A DNA stretch of 14,212 nucleotides from Caulobacter sp. B11 (GCF_002737765.1 NZ_PEGG01000018.1:1-14212); one strand, 5' to 3'; shown: positions 1 to 7,249, counted from the stretch's first letter. Notes: a model not told the origin generated them from the sequence alone. Translations and numbers: made by a program.

Positions 1-482
1 GCGTCGAGCCGCTCGGGGTCGTAGGCCCAGTACTTTTCGGGCGGCAAGCCGAACAGGGCCAGGGCCCCGACGGCGGTCCGCAGATAGGCTCCGGAATCGC
101 CGGTCATGCTCAGCAGGCTTCGCGAGACCTTGTAGAGGAACATCCGCGAGCCGACGAAGACCCGCTTGTTCAGATGGGCCTGGACCAGGTTCATCAGGGC
201 CACGGCGGCATGGGCGGTGCAGGCGTTGAGCGGGCCCTGGTCCACGACCGGGCCACAATGGGCGCGCAGGCTGAGGGCGGTCGGCGGCGGGGCCATCGCC
301 TTGAGGCTTGGCCTGGCGCGGCCCTTGGCGCTCAACCGATGCAAGGGGCCGCCGACCTGTCGGGCCAGGAGCTGGACGTGCGGATCCTGCAGCATGTCGA
401 TGTCGCGATCATCGCGCGGGTCGGGCTGGAGACCGGCGATCAGCGTGCCGGCCTTGCTCAGGGGCGGGAGCGGGCCGCTCAT
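1..482 (-). CDS. Papain-like (C1 family) cysteine peptidase, N-terminal part, truncated by window edge
   Basis: About 160 codons are visible, reading leftward from an ATG at 482 and open to the window edge. The stretch GPVVDQGPLNACTAHA matches the active-site region of bacterial C1 (papain-like) peptidases: Gln82 would be the oxyanion residue and Cys88 the nucleophile, with the six-residue Gln-to-Cys spacing of papain. Downstream come family-like SRMFLYKVSR and GLPPEKYWAYD segments. The catalytic His and Asn lie beyond the window. No signal peptide is visible, which suggests cytoplasmic action. A GGGAG sequence eight bases before the ATG supports this start; a later ATG at 395 lacks a ribosome site. 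It is the last visible gene of the peptide operon and overlaps the end of the radical SAM gene. Inference: it could remove the precursor's leader, although the usual protease in such clusters is C39 or CPBP type. Confidence 0.75.
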   Translation of the reverse strand, partial: MSGPLPPLSKAGTLIAGLQPDPRDDRDIDMLQDPHVQLLARQVGGPLHRLSAKGRARPSLKAMAPPPTALSLRAHCGPVVDQGPLNACTAHAAVALMNLVQAHLNKRVFVGSRMFLYKVSRSLLSMTGDSGAYLRTAVGALALFGLPPEKYWAYDPERLD

Positions 483-1878
483 CGCAGCGGCTCCCGGAGG
501 GGGCCGAGAGGGCCGGCGAGCGCGCGGCCGGGGCCGCGGCGACGATGTGGGGCGCCGCCAGGCCCTCGGGCTGATAGAAAGGATGGCCCGCGCGGGCATA
601 GGCGCCGCCGAACAGGCGATAGAGGCCGAAATATTCGCGCATGAAGTCCTCGCGCGGCAGCTTGGTCTCGGTCACCGGGTGCTGCAGGTCGAACAGCTCC
701 CAATCGGGCCGACCATTGGCCTGCATGTGAAGAATGCCGTCAAAGCTCTCGCAGGCGGGGGTCCCGGGGATCGGGGTCAGGATGGTGAAGGTCGGATAGT
801 CGACGCCATTGTCCTCGATGAACCGCGCCAGCTGGGCGAACTCCTCGTGACCATATTGCGGGCTGACGATGAAGTTGGACATCACCGCTATGCCCATCTC
901 GCGGGCCATGTTCAGGCCGGCGATGATCTCGTCGCGCTTCTGGCGCTTCTGGTAGCTGGCCAGTTCCGCGTCGAAGATGGTCTCGACCCCGAAGAACAGG
1001 CGCTTGAGGCCGATGTCGCGCCACAGGGCCATCACGTCCAGATGGTTCATGAAGGTGTCGATGCGGCAGTAGGCGAAATAGTCGTGGTCGAGCCCCGCCG
1101 CCTGGATGGCCTGGCCGAGGGCCAGCATCCGCTTGGCGTTGATGAACGGCTCGTCGTCGACCAGGAAGATGTTGCGCTCCTTGATCGAGGCGATCTCCTC
1201 GACCACCCGGTCGATGTCGCGGCGGTGATACTGGCCGTCCATGATCCGCCACAGGGAACAGAACGAGCAGCGATAGGGGCAGCCGACCGTGGTGCGCATC
1301 AGCGCGATCGGCTTCATCCAGTCGATGAAGTAGCGGGACCGATCGGCGGCGACCACCGCGCGGTTGGGCGGCGGAATGGCGTCGATGTCAAACGCCGGGG
1401 CCTTGCCGCCGAACACGAAGTCCGCGTCCTCGGTCCGCGACCAGACCCCGGCCAGCGGCGCGACCGGGACGTCGGCGGCCAGGCGTTCCAGCAGGATCTG
1501 GAACGGCCCCACGCCCTCGCCGGTGACGATATGGTCGACCTCGGGAACCTGGAAATCCTCGGGCATGATGGTGGCGTGATGGCCGCCCACCACCGTCGTG
1601 GCCTGGGGCGCCACACGCCGCACATGGCGGCACAGCTCCAGCATCCGCAGCACGTGCATCGAATAGCCGGTCACGCCCACCACGTCGGGCTGGGCGCTCA
1701 GCAGGGTCAGGTCCAGCTTGTCGGGATGCAGGCGCAGGTCGAGGATCTGGACCTCGTGGCCCAGCGCGATCGCCACCGAGGCCAGATATTCCAGGGCCAG
1801 GGGCTCGGCGATGGCCCCCTCGTCGCCATAGCCGATGATCTCGCGGCGGCAGTTGGGATAGATCAGCAGGATACGCAT
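409..1878 (-). CDS. B12-binding domain radical SAM enzyme of the TOMM operon
   Basis: A 489-residue protein. Residues 1-140 form a Rossmann-like cobalamin-binding domain opening with MRILLIYPN and carrying VGVTGYSMH and VVGGHHATIMPE. It lacks the classical DxHxxG cobalamin ligand motif, as many class B radical SAM proteins do. The radical SAM core starts near 195 with the cluster-binding CPYRCSFC (Cys200, Cys204, Cys207), followed by FLVDDEPF and FFGVET. Family knowledge: such enzymes use S-adenosylmethionine and cobalamin, typically for methylation of unactivated carbons or other radical chemistry on natural products. The start at 1878 sits 10 bases after the upstream gene's stop; an ATG at 2016 would overlap that gene and adds non-family sequence. 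The last 25-30 residues look out of frame. One more C in the run at 499-503 would end the protein in LSAPLREPLR with an ATGA overlap to the peptidase. The substrate is inferred from context. Confidence 0.85.
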   Translation of the reverse strand: MRILLIYPNCRREIIGYGDEGAIAEPLALEYLASVAIALGHEVQILDLRLHPDKLDLTLLSAQPDVVGVTGYSMHVLRMLELCRHVRRVAPQATTVVGGHHATIMPEDFQVPEVDHIVTGEGVGPFQILLERLAADVPVAPLAGVWSRTEDADFVFGGKAPAFDIDAIPPPNRAVVAADRSRYFIDWMKPIALMRTTVGCPYRCSFCSLWRIMDGQYHRRDIDRVVEEIASIKERNIFLVDDEPFINAKRMLALGQAIQAAGLDHDYFAYCRIDTFMNHLDVMALWRDIGLKRLFFGVETIFDAELASYQKRQKRDEIIAGLNMAREMGIAVMSNFIVSPQYGHEEFAQLARFIEDNGVDYPTFTILTPIPGTPACESFDGILHMQANGRPDWELFDLQHPVTETKLPREDFMREYFGLYRLFGGAYARAGHPFYQPEGLAAPHIVAAAPAARSPALSAPSGSRCDERPAPAPEQGRHADRRSPARPAR

Positions 1879-1888
1879 CCGGGTGGGC

Positions 1889-2698
1889 TCACGGATTGCC
1901 GACGATGTCGGCCGGGACGACATCCAGGAACAGGCTTTGGGTGAGGCGGGTCGCGGCGCGATCCCCGGCCGGCGCCAGGCGGGTGATGTGCGGCGAGTGG
2001 AAGGCGCGAGCGTCATAGACGACCAGGCGGTTGAACCGCATCTCCACCAGTTCGGTCATCTCCCAGTGCGAATTGCTTTGGACCAGATAGCCCGGCGGCA
2101 GGTCGGTCAGGCCCTCCAGCAACAGCCGCTCGATCGACCGGGCGGTGTCGGGGCCTGGCGACAGTCGCTCGCCCGGGGCGCGGACCAGGCCGGTGCGGCG
2201 GTGACGCCAGAACGAGGTGCCGCCCGCCGCGCCCGTCCCCTGCCCCGACCGCGGCCCGAGATAGACCACCCCGGCATAGTCGCAGAAGGTGTCGTAGTGC
2301 GGCTGGCGCTGCATCGGGCCGAGGGCCTGAGGCGGAGTCTCGACCCGGGCGAAGGTGGTGTCGCCGTAATAGGGGGAAAAGCCGAGACGGCGGCCCAGGC
2401 GCGGCCCCAGCAGCGTGTTGACCAGGGCCTCCAGCCCGCGCGGCCGGATCGAGACCGCGGCGAAGCGGCCGGGATAGAGGCCGCCGGGGCGCTCGAAGTC
2501 GAGCTCCAGGGCCAGGCCTTGAACGGCGTGGGGATCGGCATAGAGCCCGTCGACCACCACCGCCGGCGACCCACCGATCACGCGGTGCTCGACCGTCATG
2601 GCGCTTGGGTCGGCCAGGGCCAGGATCTCGCGCAGGCCAGCGCTCGGCGGCGGCCCTGACGCCTGGGACGGCGCGGTGGCGGCGAGGCTAACCGACAT
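1889..2698 (-). CDS. DUF6445-like protein, putative Fe(II)/2-oxoglutarate-type oxygenase
   Basis: A 269-residue soluble protein that I match from memory to the DUF6445 family. The visible signature is a jelly-roll oxygenase pattern: HYD at 134-136 (an HxD iron-binding motif), YAGVVYLGP at 141-149, GGTSFWRH at 159-166, VVYDARAFHSPH at 226-237 with a candidate third iron ligand His234 or His237, and Arg251 as a possible 2-oxoglutarate carboxylate contact. Catalysis is not proven for the family; hydroxylation or similar oxidation is inferred from the motif. The ATG at 2698 overlaps the SagB stop by 11 bases and the stop is 10 bases before the radical SAM gene, so it is translationally coupled inside the peptide operon. 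This makes it a candidate tailoring enzyme for the peptide or its free product. GAGG lies nine bases before the start. Confidence 0.7.
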   Translation of the reverse strand: MSVSLAATAPSQASGPPPSAGLREILALADPSAMTVEHRVIGGSPAVVVDGLYADPHAVQGLALELDFERPGGLYPGRFAAVSIRPRGLEALVNTLLGPRLGRRLGFSPYYGDTTFARVETPPQALGPMQRQPHYDTFCDYAGVVYLGPRSGQGTGAAGGTSFWRHRRTGLVRAPGERLSPGPDTARSIERLLLEGLTDLPPGYLVQSNSHWEMTELVEMRFNRLVVYDARAFHSPHITRLAPAGDRAATRLTQSLFLDVVPADIVGNP

Positions 2699-4093
2699 GG
2701 GGCTCGACCTCGCGGCTGCCCAGGGCGAACTCCCCGACCGAGGCCTCGATCAGAGGGTCCAGACCGCTGGCCTCGGCGAACAGGTCGCTGTCGCCGCCGC
2801 CCATGGCGCAGGGGGCCAGACCCATGTCCGTCGCGACCAGATAGAGCGTCTGGTAGAGCACCCCCACATGCTTGAGCACCAGGGCATAGACCATCGACCG
2901 GTACTTCCAGGACAGGCGCTGGAACCGCGCGGTCACCACCAGCAGCACCTGCGGCCGACCCGCGCCGCCGAGGGTGGCCGAGGCCTGGTCGAGCAGGGCC
3001 TCACTGGCCGGGCCGGGCGCGCCCAGGCGCTCGAGGGCGTGGTCGCCGGCGCGATAGTGATAGAGGCCGCGATCCAGCCCCGCGCAGCGATCGACGACCA
3101 GATAGAGCTCCAGCTCGTGCAGGGCGCCGCCGGCCGGATAGGGCCGGGCCGCCAGCTCGCCATGCTCGGTCGGCAAGGTCCGCAGGTGGCGCGCCGCGCG
3201 ATGCAGGAAGGCGCCCAGCCGGGCCAGGTCGATCGGCTCGGCGCCGTGGGTCCGGATCGACCGTCGCCGGCCCATGACGGAGGCCAGGCTGGCGGTCACC
3301 TCGTCCGCCTCGCCCGGCGCCGGGGCCAGGGCCACCTGGACGCCCTCTCCGGCCGGCTTGAGGGCCGGCAGCGGCGCGAGGTCGGGAAAGGCGTAAACCC
3401 CGCCATAGGGCTGCTCGTGCCGGCCCAGGCGGCTGCGGCCATGGAACAGCAGATCGTGGAATTCCCACTGCCGGGCCGCGTCGCTCTCGACGGCCGCTTC
3501 GGGCTCGACGAAATTGCCGGCGACCAGCAGGCCGAGCAGGTCGAGGGCGGCCTGCCGGTCCAGGCCGGTGTCGGCGGCCAGGTCGTCGGCGACGGCTCCC
3601 GATCCCAGGCGGTGCAGGGCCGCCGCGCCGCGCGGATCGTGCACCAGGATCCGCGCCGTCGACAGCGGGCTTTCCAGCACCAGGGCCGCGTCGTCACGGC
3701 GCAGATAGGCGAAGCGCGACAGCCGCCAACCCTGCTCGGGATCGACGCCGGCGCGTGGCGCGGCCCGCTTGCCCGCCATCGGGACCAGGGTGGCCAGGGG
3801 CGTATCGCCGGCCACGGCCATGCGGTGGACCAGGCCCTTGGCGTCCAACTGGGCCAGCAGGTACATCAGCATCGGCGCCAGGGCCGGATCCGTCACCGTC
3901 GCCAGCAGGCCGGTCTCGCTCAGGCCGAGCGTCAGGGCGGAGATCGCCGGCTCGAGAGTCAGCATCGGACCGCTCAGGGTCAGGCGCCGCGAAAGCCGTC
4001 GATCGCCAGCCGTCCTCGTGGCGTCGGATCGTCGCGCCAGCGACAGGATCAGGCGGTAGCCGGCCTGGGCGAGGGTTGCGCCGACCCGTCCAT
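2688..4093 (-). CDS. SagB-type FMN-dependent azoline dehydrogenase, 5' end frameshifted
   Basis: The continuous frame from ATG 3965 to the stop at 2688 gives 425 residues of a SagB-type nitroreductase-fold flavoprotein. Seen motifs are WEFHDLLFHGRSRLGRH at 167-183, RRRSIRTHG (FMN phosphate region) at 233-241, RPYPAGGALHELELYLVV at 274-291, and LSWKYRSMVYALVLKH at 351-366. Family role: it oxidises thiazolines or oxazolines made by the cyclodehydratase to aromatic azoles. The same frame stays open upstream to 4094 and reads LAQAGYRLILSLARRSD, typical of the SagB N-terminus, but has no start codon. An ATG at 4093, one base after the cyclodehydratase stop, joins that frame if the GGG at 4085-4087 were one base longer. 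I therefore place the start at 4093. Residues encoded around 3975-4020 may hide further compensating indels. Confidence 0.8.
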
Positions 4094-4094
4094 G

Positions 4095-6343
4095 TCAGAA
4101 GAAGATCCCGATCGGGTTCAGGTCGGCCTCGGCGGTGGGACGGTCCACCCAGCCCATGGCCACCGGGACGTCGTAGACCGGCCCGGCCCGAACCGCTTCC
4201 AGAAATGCCGCAGGCCCGGGACCATGACCTTGGCGACCGACAGGCCGATATCGGCTGGGTCTGGTCGAGCACCAGCAGTTCGGAGCCAATCGACTCCGCC
4301 AGGGCCGCGCAGCGCTGGACCGTGGCCAGGATGGATGTCGTCGTCCTGGGGGCCGGGGAAGTCGCCGGGCCCGCGCGGCGCGAGGTCGGCGGCCGGGGCC
4401 AGATAGGTCTGGTCGGCCAGGGTGGCGGTGCGCCACCACTCCACGGCGTCGGGGTCGTGAAACCAGTAGACCGTCTCGCCCTGGGCGTTGGTCTTGTTGA
4501 CCGCCGGCATGAACTGGTTGACCTCGGTCAGGGCCCGCATCAGGGCCAGCCGGGCGTCGAAATGCGCGCCGAAGCCGATGACGATGTCCTCGGTCCCGCG
4601 GTCGATGCGCCGGGAGATCGCGGCGAAACACGGCACGCCCAGGTCGGAGGTGATGTCCAGGGCCCAGGTCTCGCGACCATCCCGGCGGTAGGCTTCGACC
4701 AGGCGATCGAAATAGGGGTCGCGGAAGGCGGCGATATCGACGCCGGGCCGGCTGATGCGATTGTACCACCACAGGGCCACGGCGTCGCGCTCGACCAGCT
4801 CCAGGAAGCCCTGGACGATGGCCTCCTCAAGAGTGTTGCCGGCCGCGTTGCCATTGGCGTCGCAGGTGGTGAAATACTGGGCCTTGAGGTCGGGGTGGCC
4901 GTAGTAGCAATAGGCCGACGGCACATAGACGAAGTCCTGGCGCTTGAACGACCAGGCCGGCGTCCAGCCGATCACCCGGTCCGGGTCGAACGGGACGGGG
5001 GCCTTGTGGTAGGCTGACTTCTGGCGGGCGTTCCAGCCCTTCTGGTCGTTCAGCTGGGCGGCGCTGAAGGTCATCAGGTCGTTGGGATGCAGGGCCCGCG
5101 CGCCCAGGTCGCTCAGGCTGGCGCGGCTTTCGATCTCGCCGCCGTTATAAAGGCCGGAATAGCGCTCGATCGCCTCGCAGACGGCGCTGACCCGCGCCTG
5201 GATATCGCTGGCCCCCTTGCCGCCGCTGCGGCCGCGCATGTTCTGCAGCAGCCACCCGAGGGTGTTGTCCATCATCGCGAAATTGTGGCCGGCCGAATAG
5301 CTGAACGACAGGCCGCTCTCGTCGCCCTCATGCATGTTGGTCAGGTTGGTGACGACGCCGGTGATGGCGCTGACATGATGCTTGAGCCGGCGATAGGTGA
5401 CGTCCGGCGGGGTCACCCGGTGGCCGCCGTCGGCGCGAAAGCGGATCTGGCCCGAGGCCAGGGCCGGCGCCCGCGGCGCGCGGGCGTTATAGTCGCTGTC
5501 GCCGCAGCAGGGACACTGGGGTCGCCGCACCAGCTCATGGCGCTGGCTGGTCCAGTCGCGGGTGTCGAGGCTGAGCACAGCGCCGTCGAACGCGGTCTGG
5601 GACCCGACGCAGGCCTTGGCGACCTCGGCGGCGATCATGTTGGCGGCGACGGCCAGGTGCGGCGGATAGGCCGAGCGCGACAGCCGCGGCGCCTCGCCGG
5701 CCAGATTTTCCAGGAACCTCTCGACCTGGCGGTTGGCGCGAAGGCGGTTGGCCAGGCATTCCCAGCAGCCGGTGCGCCGGGGCCGAAACAGCGGTCCCAG
5801 CCAGACCTGGGTCCCGGTGGGCTTGGCCAGCAGCCAGGGCGCGCCCGACGCCATCTGGGCGGCGTTGAGCGCGGCCAGTTCCGGCCGCAGATAGTCGTCG
5901 GTCACCGCGATCACCAGCTCGGCGTCGTCGCAAACGGCGATACCGGCCTCGCCCAGCGCCGCGCGGAGAGGCGCCAGATCGACGTCGCCGATCGCCGTCA
6001 GGCGCACGCTGGAGGCCGACAGGCGGTCGCCGGCGTTGCGGGCGGTGAGGCCCAGAGCCTGCCAGAAGGCCCGACTGGCGCGCGGCGCGGTCGGTTCGGC
6101 CTCGCGCACGAAGCCCTGTCGCTCCAGGTGGGTCAGGGCATAGAGGATTTCGGGCGGCGACAGGTGGTCGCTGTGCCGAGAGAACAGGTCCGTCAGGCCG
6201 TTCTCGCCGGTCAGGTCCGAGGCCAGTCGCGCGAACGGCTTGCCGGTCAGGACAAAATAGTCGTGCTCGTTGATCAGAACGACATTGTCTTCATCAACGA
6301 CCTGAACATGCAGGGCGTCGCTCCACTGGGGAAAGTCGAGCAC
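4095..6343 (-). CDS. Fused E1-like/YcaO cyclodehydratase (TOMM synthetase), 3' end frameshifted
   Basis: The protein fuses the precursor-binding E1-like partner (residues 1-290) to a SagD-type YcaO domain (about 310 to the end). CWEC at 193-196 and CPCC at 277-280 look like a structural zinc site. YcaO motifs are SAVCEAIERYSG at 386-397, LEEAIVQGFLELVERDA at 505-521 and RALTEVNQ at 603-610, which bind ATP and magnesium. Role: ATP-dependent backbone cyclisation of Cys, Ser or Thr to azolines in the precursor core. The start is GTG at 6343 with GGAGG seven bases upstream. After codon 670 the frame changes three times: near 4329-4336 (tandem ATCC on the coding strand), near 4252-4254, and near 4178. 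Joined, the end reads VLDQTQP, DIGLSVAKVMVPGLRHFW and VYDVPVAMGW, finishing in DLNPIGIFF at 4095, the expected YcaO C-terminus. Uncorrected, the frame stops at 4118 with a scrambled tail. Confidence 0.88.
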
Positions 6344-6350
6344 TCCTGAG

Positions 6351-6355
6351 CCTCC
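6351..6355 (-). promoter_or_regulatory. Ribosome binding site deciding the GTG start of the cyclodehydratase
   Basis: The coding strand reads GGAGG, then seven bases, then GTG at 6343. No ATG is available in frame nearby, and the protein from this GTG begins as expected for the family. Confidence 0.6.
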
Positions 6356-6390
6356 ACGCTTGGCGAATGAACCTTGGGCCTTTGGGGGTG

Positions 6391-6419
6391 GACGCGGCGG
6401 CGGGCTGCGCCGCCGCGTC
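6391..6419 (-). promoter_or_regulatory. Perfect 12-bp hairpin between precursor gene and cyclodehydratase gene
   Basis: GACGCGGCGGCG (6391-6402) and CGCCGCCGCGTC (6408-6419) are exact inverted repeats around a five-base loop. The hairpin starts eight bases after the precursor stop codon. In the direction of transcription it is followed by C- and A-rich sequence, not a T run, so it is not a classical intrinsic terminator. It could be a partial terminator or an RNA-stabilising stem that keeps precursor message above enzyme message, as seen between precursor and enzyme genes in other peptide operons. The structure is seen; the role is inferred. Confidence 0.6.
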
Positions 6420-6427
6420 GCTTCAGG

Positions 6428-6772
6428 TCAGGTGCAGGTGCAGCAGGGGCAGCAGCAGCAGCAGTAGGAGGTGTCGCCCACGGTATCGCCCGAGGACTGC
6501 ACGCCCAGCTGCGGCTGGCTCGGCACGTACAGGATGTACTTGCCGGTCGTGGCGCCCTCTTTCCAGGCGGCGATCTGCGCGCTTACGTCCGGCGCGCCAC
6601 TGCCCGGTTCGATGGTGACCGTGCCCTTGCCGGGGTTCAGGCCGACATTCTTGGCGACGGCGGTGGGGTTGGATTCCAACAGGTTCTTGAAGCTGGGGTC
6701 GGTCCAGGCTTCGACCAGAAGCTTGGAATAAGCATGCACGAACGCTTGATCTTGGGGACTCAGGTTGGCCAT
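6428..6772 (-). CDS. TOMM precursor peptide with nitrile-hydratase-like leader and polycysteine core
   Basis: A 114-residue peptide. Residues 1-100 look like the nitrile-hydratase-alpha-like leader class used by NHLP and two-chain TOMM precursors: AYSKLLVEAWTDPSFKNLL (14-32), then NPTAVAKNVGL, then KYILYVPSQPQ near 78-88. The core is C-terminal: SYCCCCCPCCTCT (102-114), eight cysteines plus Ser and Thr. There is no cysteine elsewhere in the peptide, as expected for a cyclodehydratase substrate. The ATG at 6772 has GAGG six bases upstream. It is the first gene of the operon and is followed by a hairpin and then the maturation enzymes. There is no double-glycine cleavage site next to the core; the nearest Gly residues are in SGDTVGD. 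The predicted product is a short peptide with up to eight thiazoles; the exact cleavage point and modifications cannot be read from sequence. Confidence 0.88.
   Translation of the reverse strand: MANLSPQDQAFVHAYSKLLVEAWTDPSFKNLLESNPTAVAKNVGLNPGKGTVTIEPGSGAPDVSAQIAAWKEGATTGKYILYVPSQPQLGVQSSGDTVGDTSYCCCCCPCCTCT
6449..6463 (-). repeat. Five-copy TGC trinucleotide repeat encoding the Cys5 run
   Basis: The coding strand has five identical TGC codons in a row inside the precursor core, read as GCA x5 on the plus strand. A perfect 15-base triplet repeat can gain or lose units without a frameshift, so core length may vary between strains. The variation is an inference. Confidence 0.8.
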
Positions 6773-7010
6773 GACGATCCTCGCTAACGTTGCAGTTAAC
6801 TAAACCTCTAAGTTGTTAACATGGGCGATACACGTGAGTCCATGGAATTGTGCCGGCGGCTTTTACGCCCATGAGATGCATTGAATCTCTGGTGTGAGCC
6901 CGTTCCAGGGCGACCCGCCCGCCCGCCGAGACGACGTTGATCGTCACGCTGGCCCCATGGGAACCCAGTCGGGGTCATGCGCGTTCGGACCTAACACGGA
7001 GCTACGCCCC
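6773..7010. promoter_or_regulatory. Divergent intergenic region between the peptide operon and the CsbD-like gene
   Basis: This 238-base region separates the leftward peptide operon from the rightward stress and signalling genes. It is less GC-rich near the precursor start. It holds two exact GTTAAC palindromes at 6795-6800 and 6815-6820 (20 bases centre to centre, so on the same DNA face), a CACGTG palindrome at 6831-6836, and GANTC sites at 6836-6840 and 6883-6887, which in Caulobacterales would be CcrM methylation targets. I could not assign a confident -35/-10 pair for the precursor promoter. The only promoter I trust here is the rightward one at 6960-6985. I see no RNA gene or small coding frame in it. 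Confidence 0.5.
6960..6985 (+). promoter_or_regulatory. EcfG/SigT-type general stress promoter (GGAAC-N17-CGTT)
   Basis: GGAAC at 6960-6964 and CGTT at 6982-6985 are separated by 17 bases, matching the alphaproteobacterial general stress sigma consensus (GGAAC, 16-17 bases, CGTT). Transcription would begin some 15-20 bases before the ATG at 7011. The gene behind it is CsbD-like, a family known as stress-induced in many bacteria, so site and gene support each other. Confidence 0.6.
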
Positions 7011-7249
7011 ATGATCTTGACGCGCCCCTTGCCCTCGTCGCCACCCTGGCCGGCGGCCTGCTGATCCTCGGCGCCTGCGACGGGGATTCCGGCCAGACGC
7101 AAAGGGCCACCGGCAAGATCAAGTCCGCCGCCGGATCCGTCACCGGCGACGAGGCCCTGAAGCGGCAGGGCAAGAAGGACGAGGTGGTGGGCGGCGTGAA
7201 GACGGCGGCCAGCGACCTCAAGGGCGCCGTGAAGGACGCCAAGGACTAG
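7011..7249 (+). CDS. CsbD-like small stress lipoprotein, disrupted by one missing base
   Basis: With one extra C in the CCCC at 7025-7028, ATG 7011 reads through to the TAG at 7247 as 79 residues: MILTRPLALV, a hydrophobic stretch, then LILGACDG with a lipobox-like end at Cys23, then the CsbD-like region (ATGKIKSAAGSVTGDEALK, GKKDEVVGGVKTAASDLKG, VKDAKD). As given, the ATG frame stops after 17 codons in TGA, and the CsbD frame has no early start codon. GGAG lies eight to nine bases before the ATG. CsbD proteins are small Lys/Gly/Asp-rich stress proteins of unknown molecular role; a lipobox would place this one on a membrane. Context: it has its own EcfG-type promoter and lies 73 bases before the hybrid kinase. 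Either a sequence error or a pseudogene. Confidence 0.7.

Noticed and set aside
166..6349. Several long open frames on the plus strand (for example 166-1944, 2598-4406, 5087-6349) opposite the peptide operon.
   Set aside because: They are antisense shadows typical of very GC-rich DNA. Their products are low-complexity Gly/Arg/Ala/Gln-rich with no recognisable domain, while the minus-strand frames carry clear family motifs.
6391..6419. Intrinsic terminator after the precursor gene.
   Set aside because: There is no T tract after the stem in the direction of transcription, so I list it as a hairpin of uncertain role.
6795..6820. CtrA binding site (TTAA-N7-TTAA) in the precursor upstream region.
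   Set aside because: The two TTAA elements are 16 bases apart and no other pair gives the required seven-base spacing.
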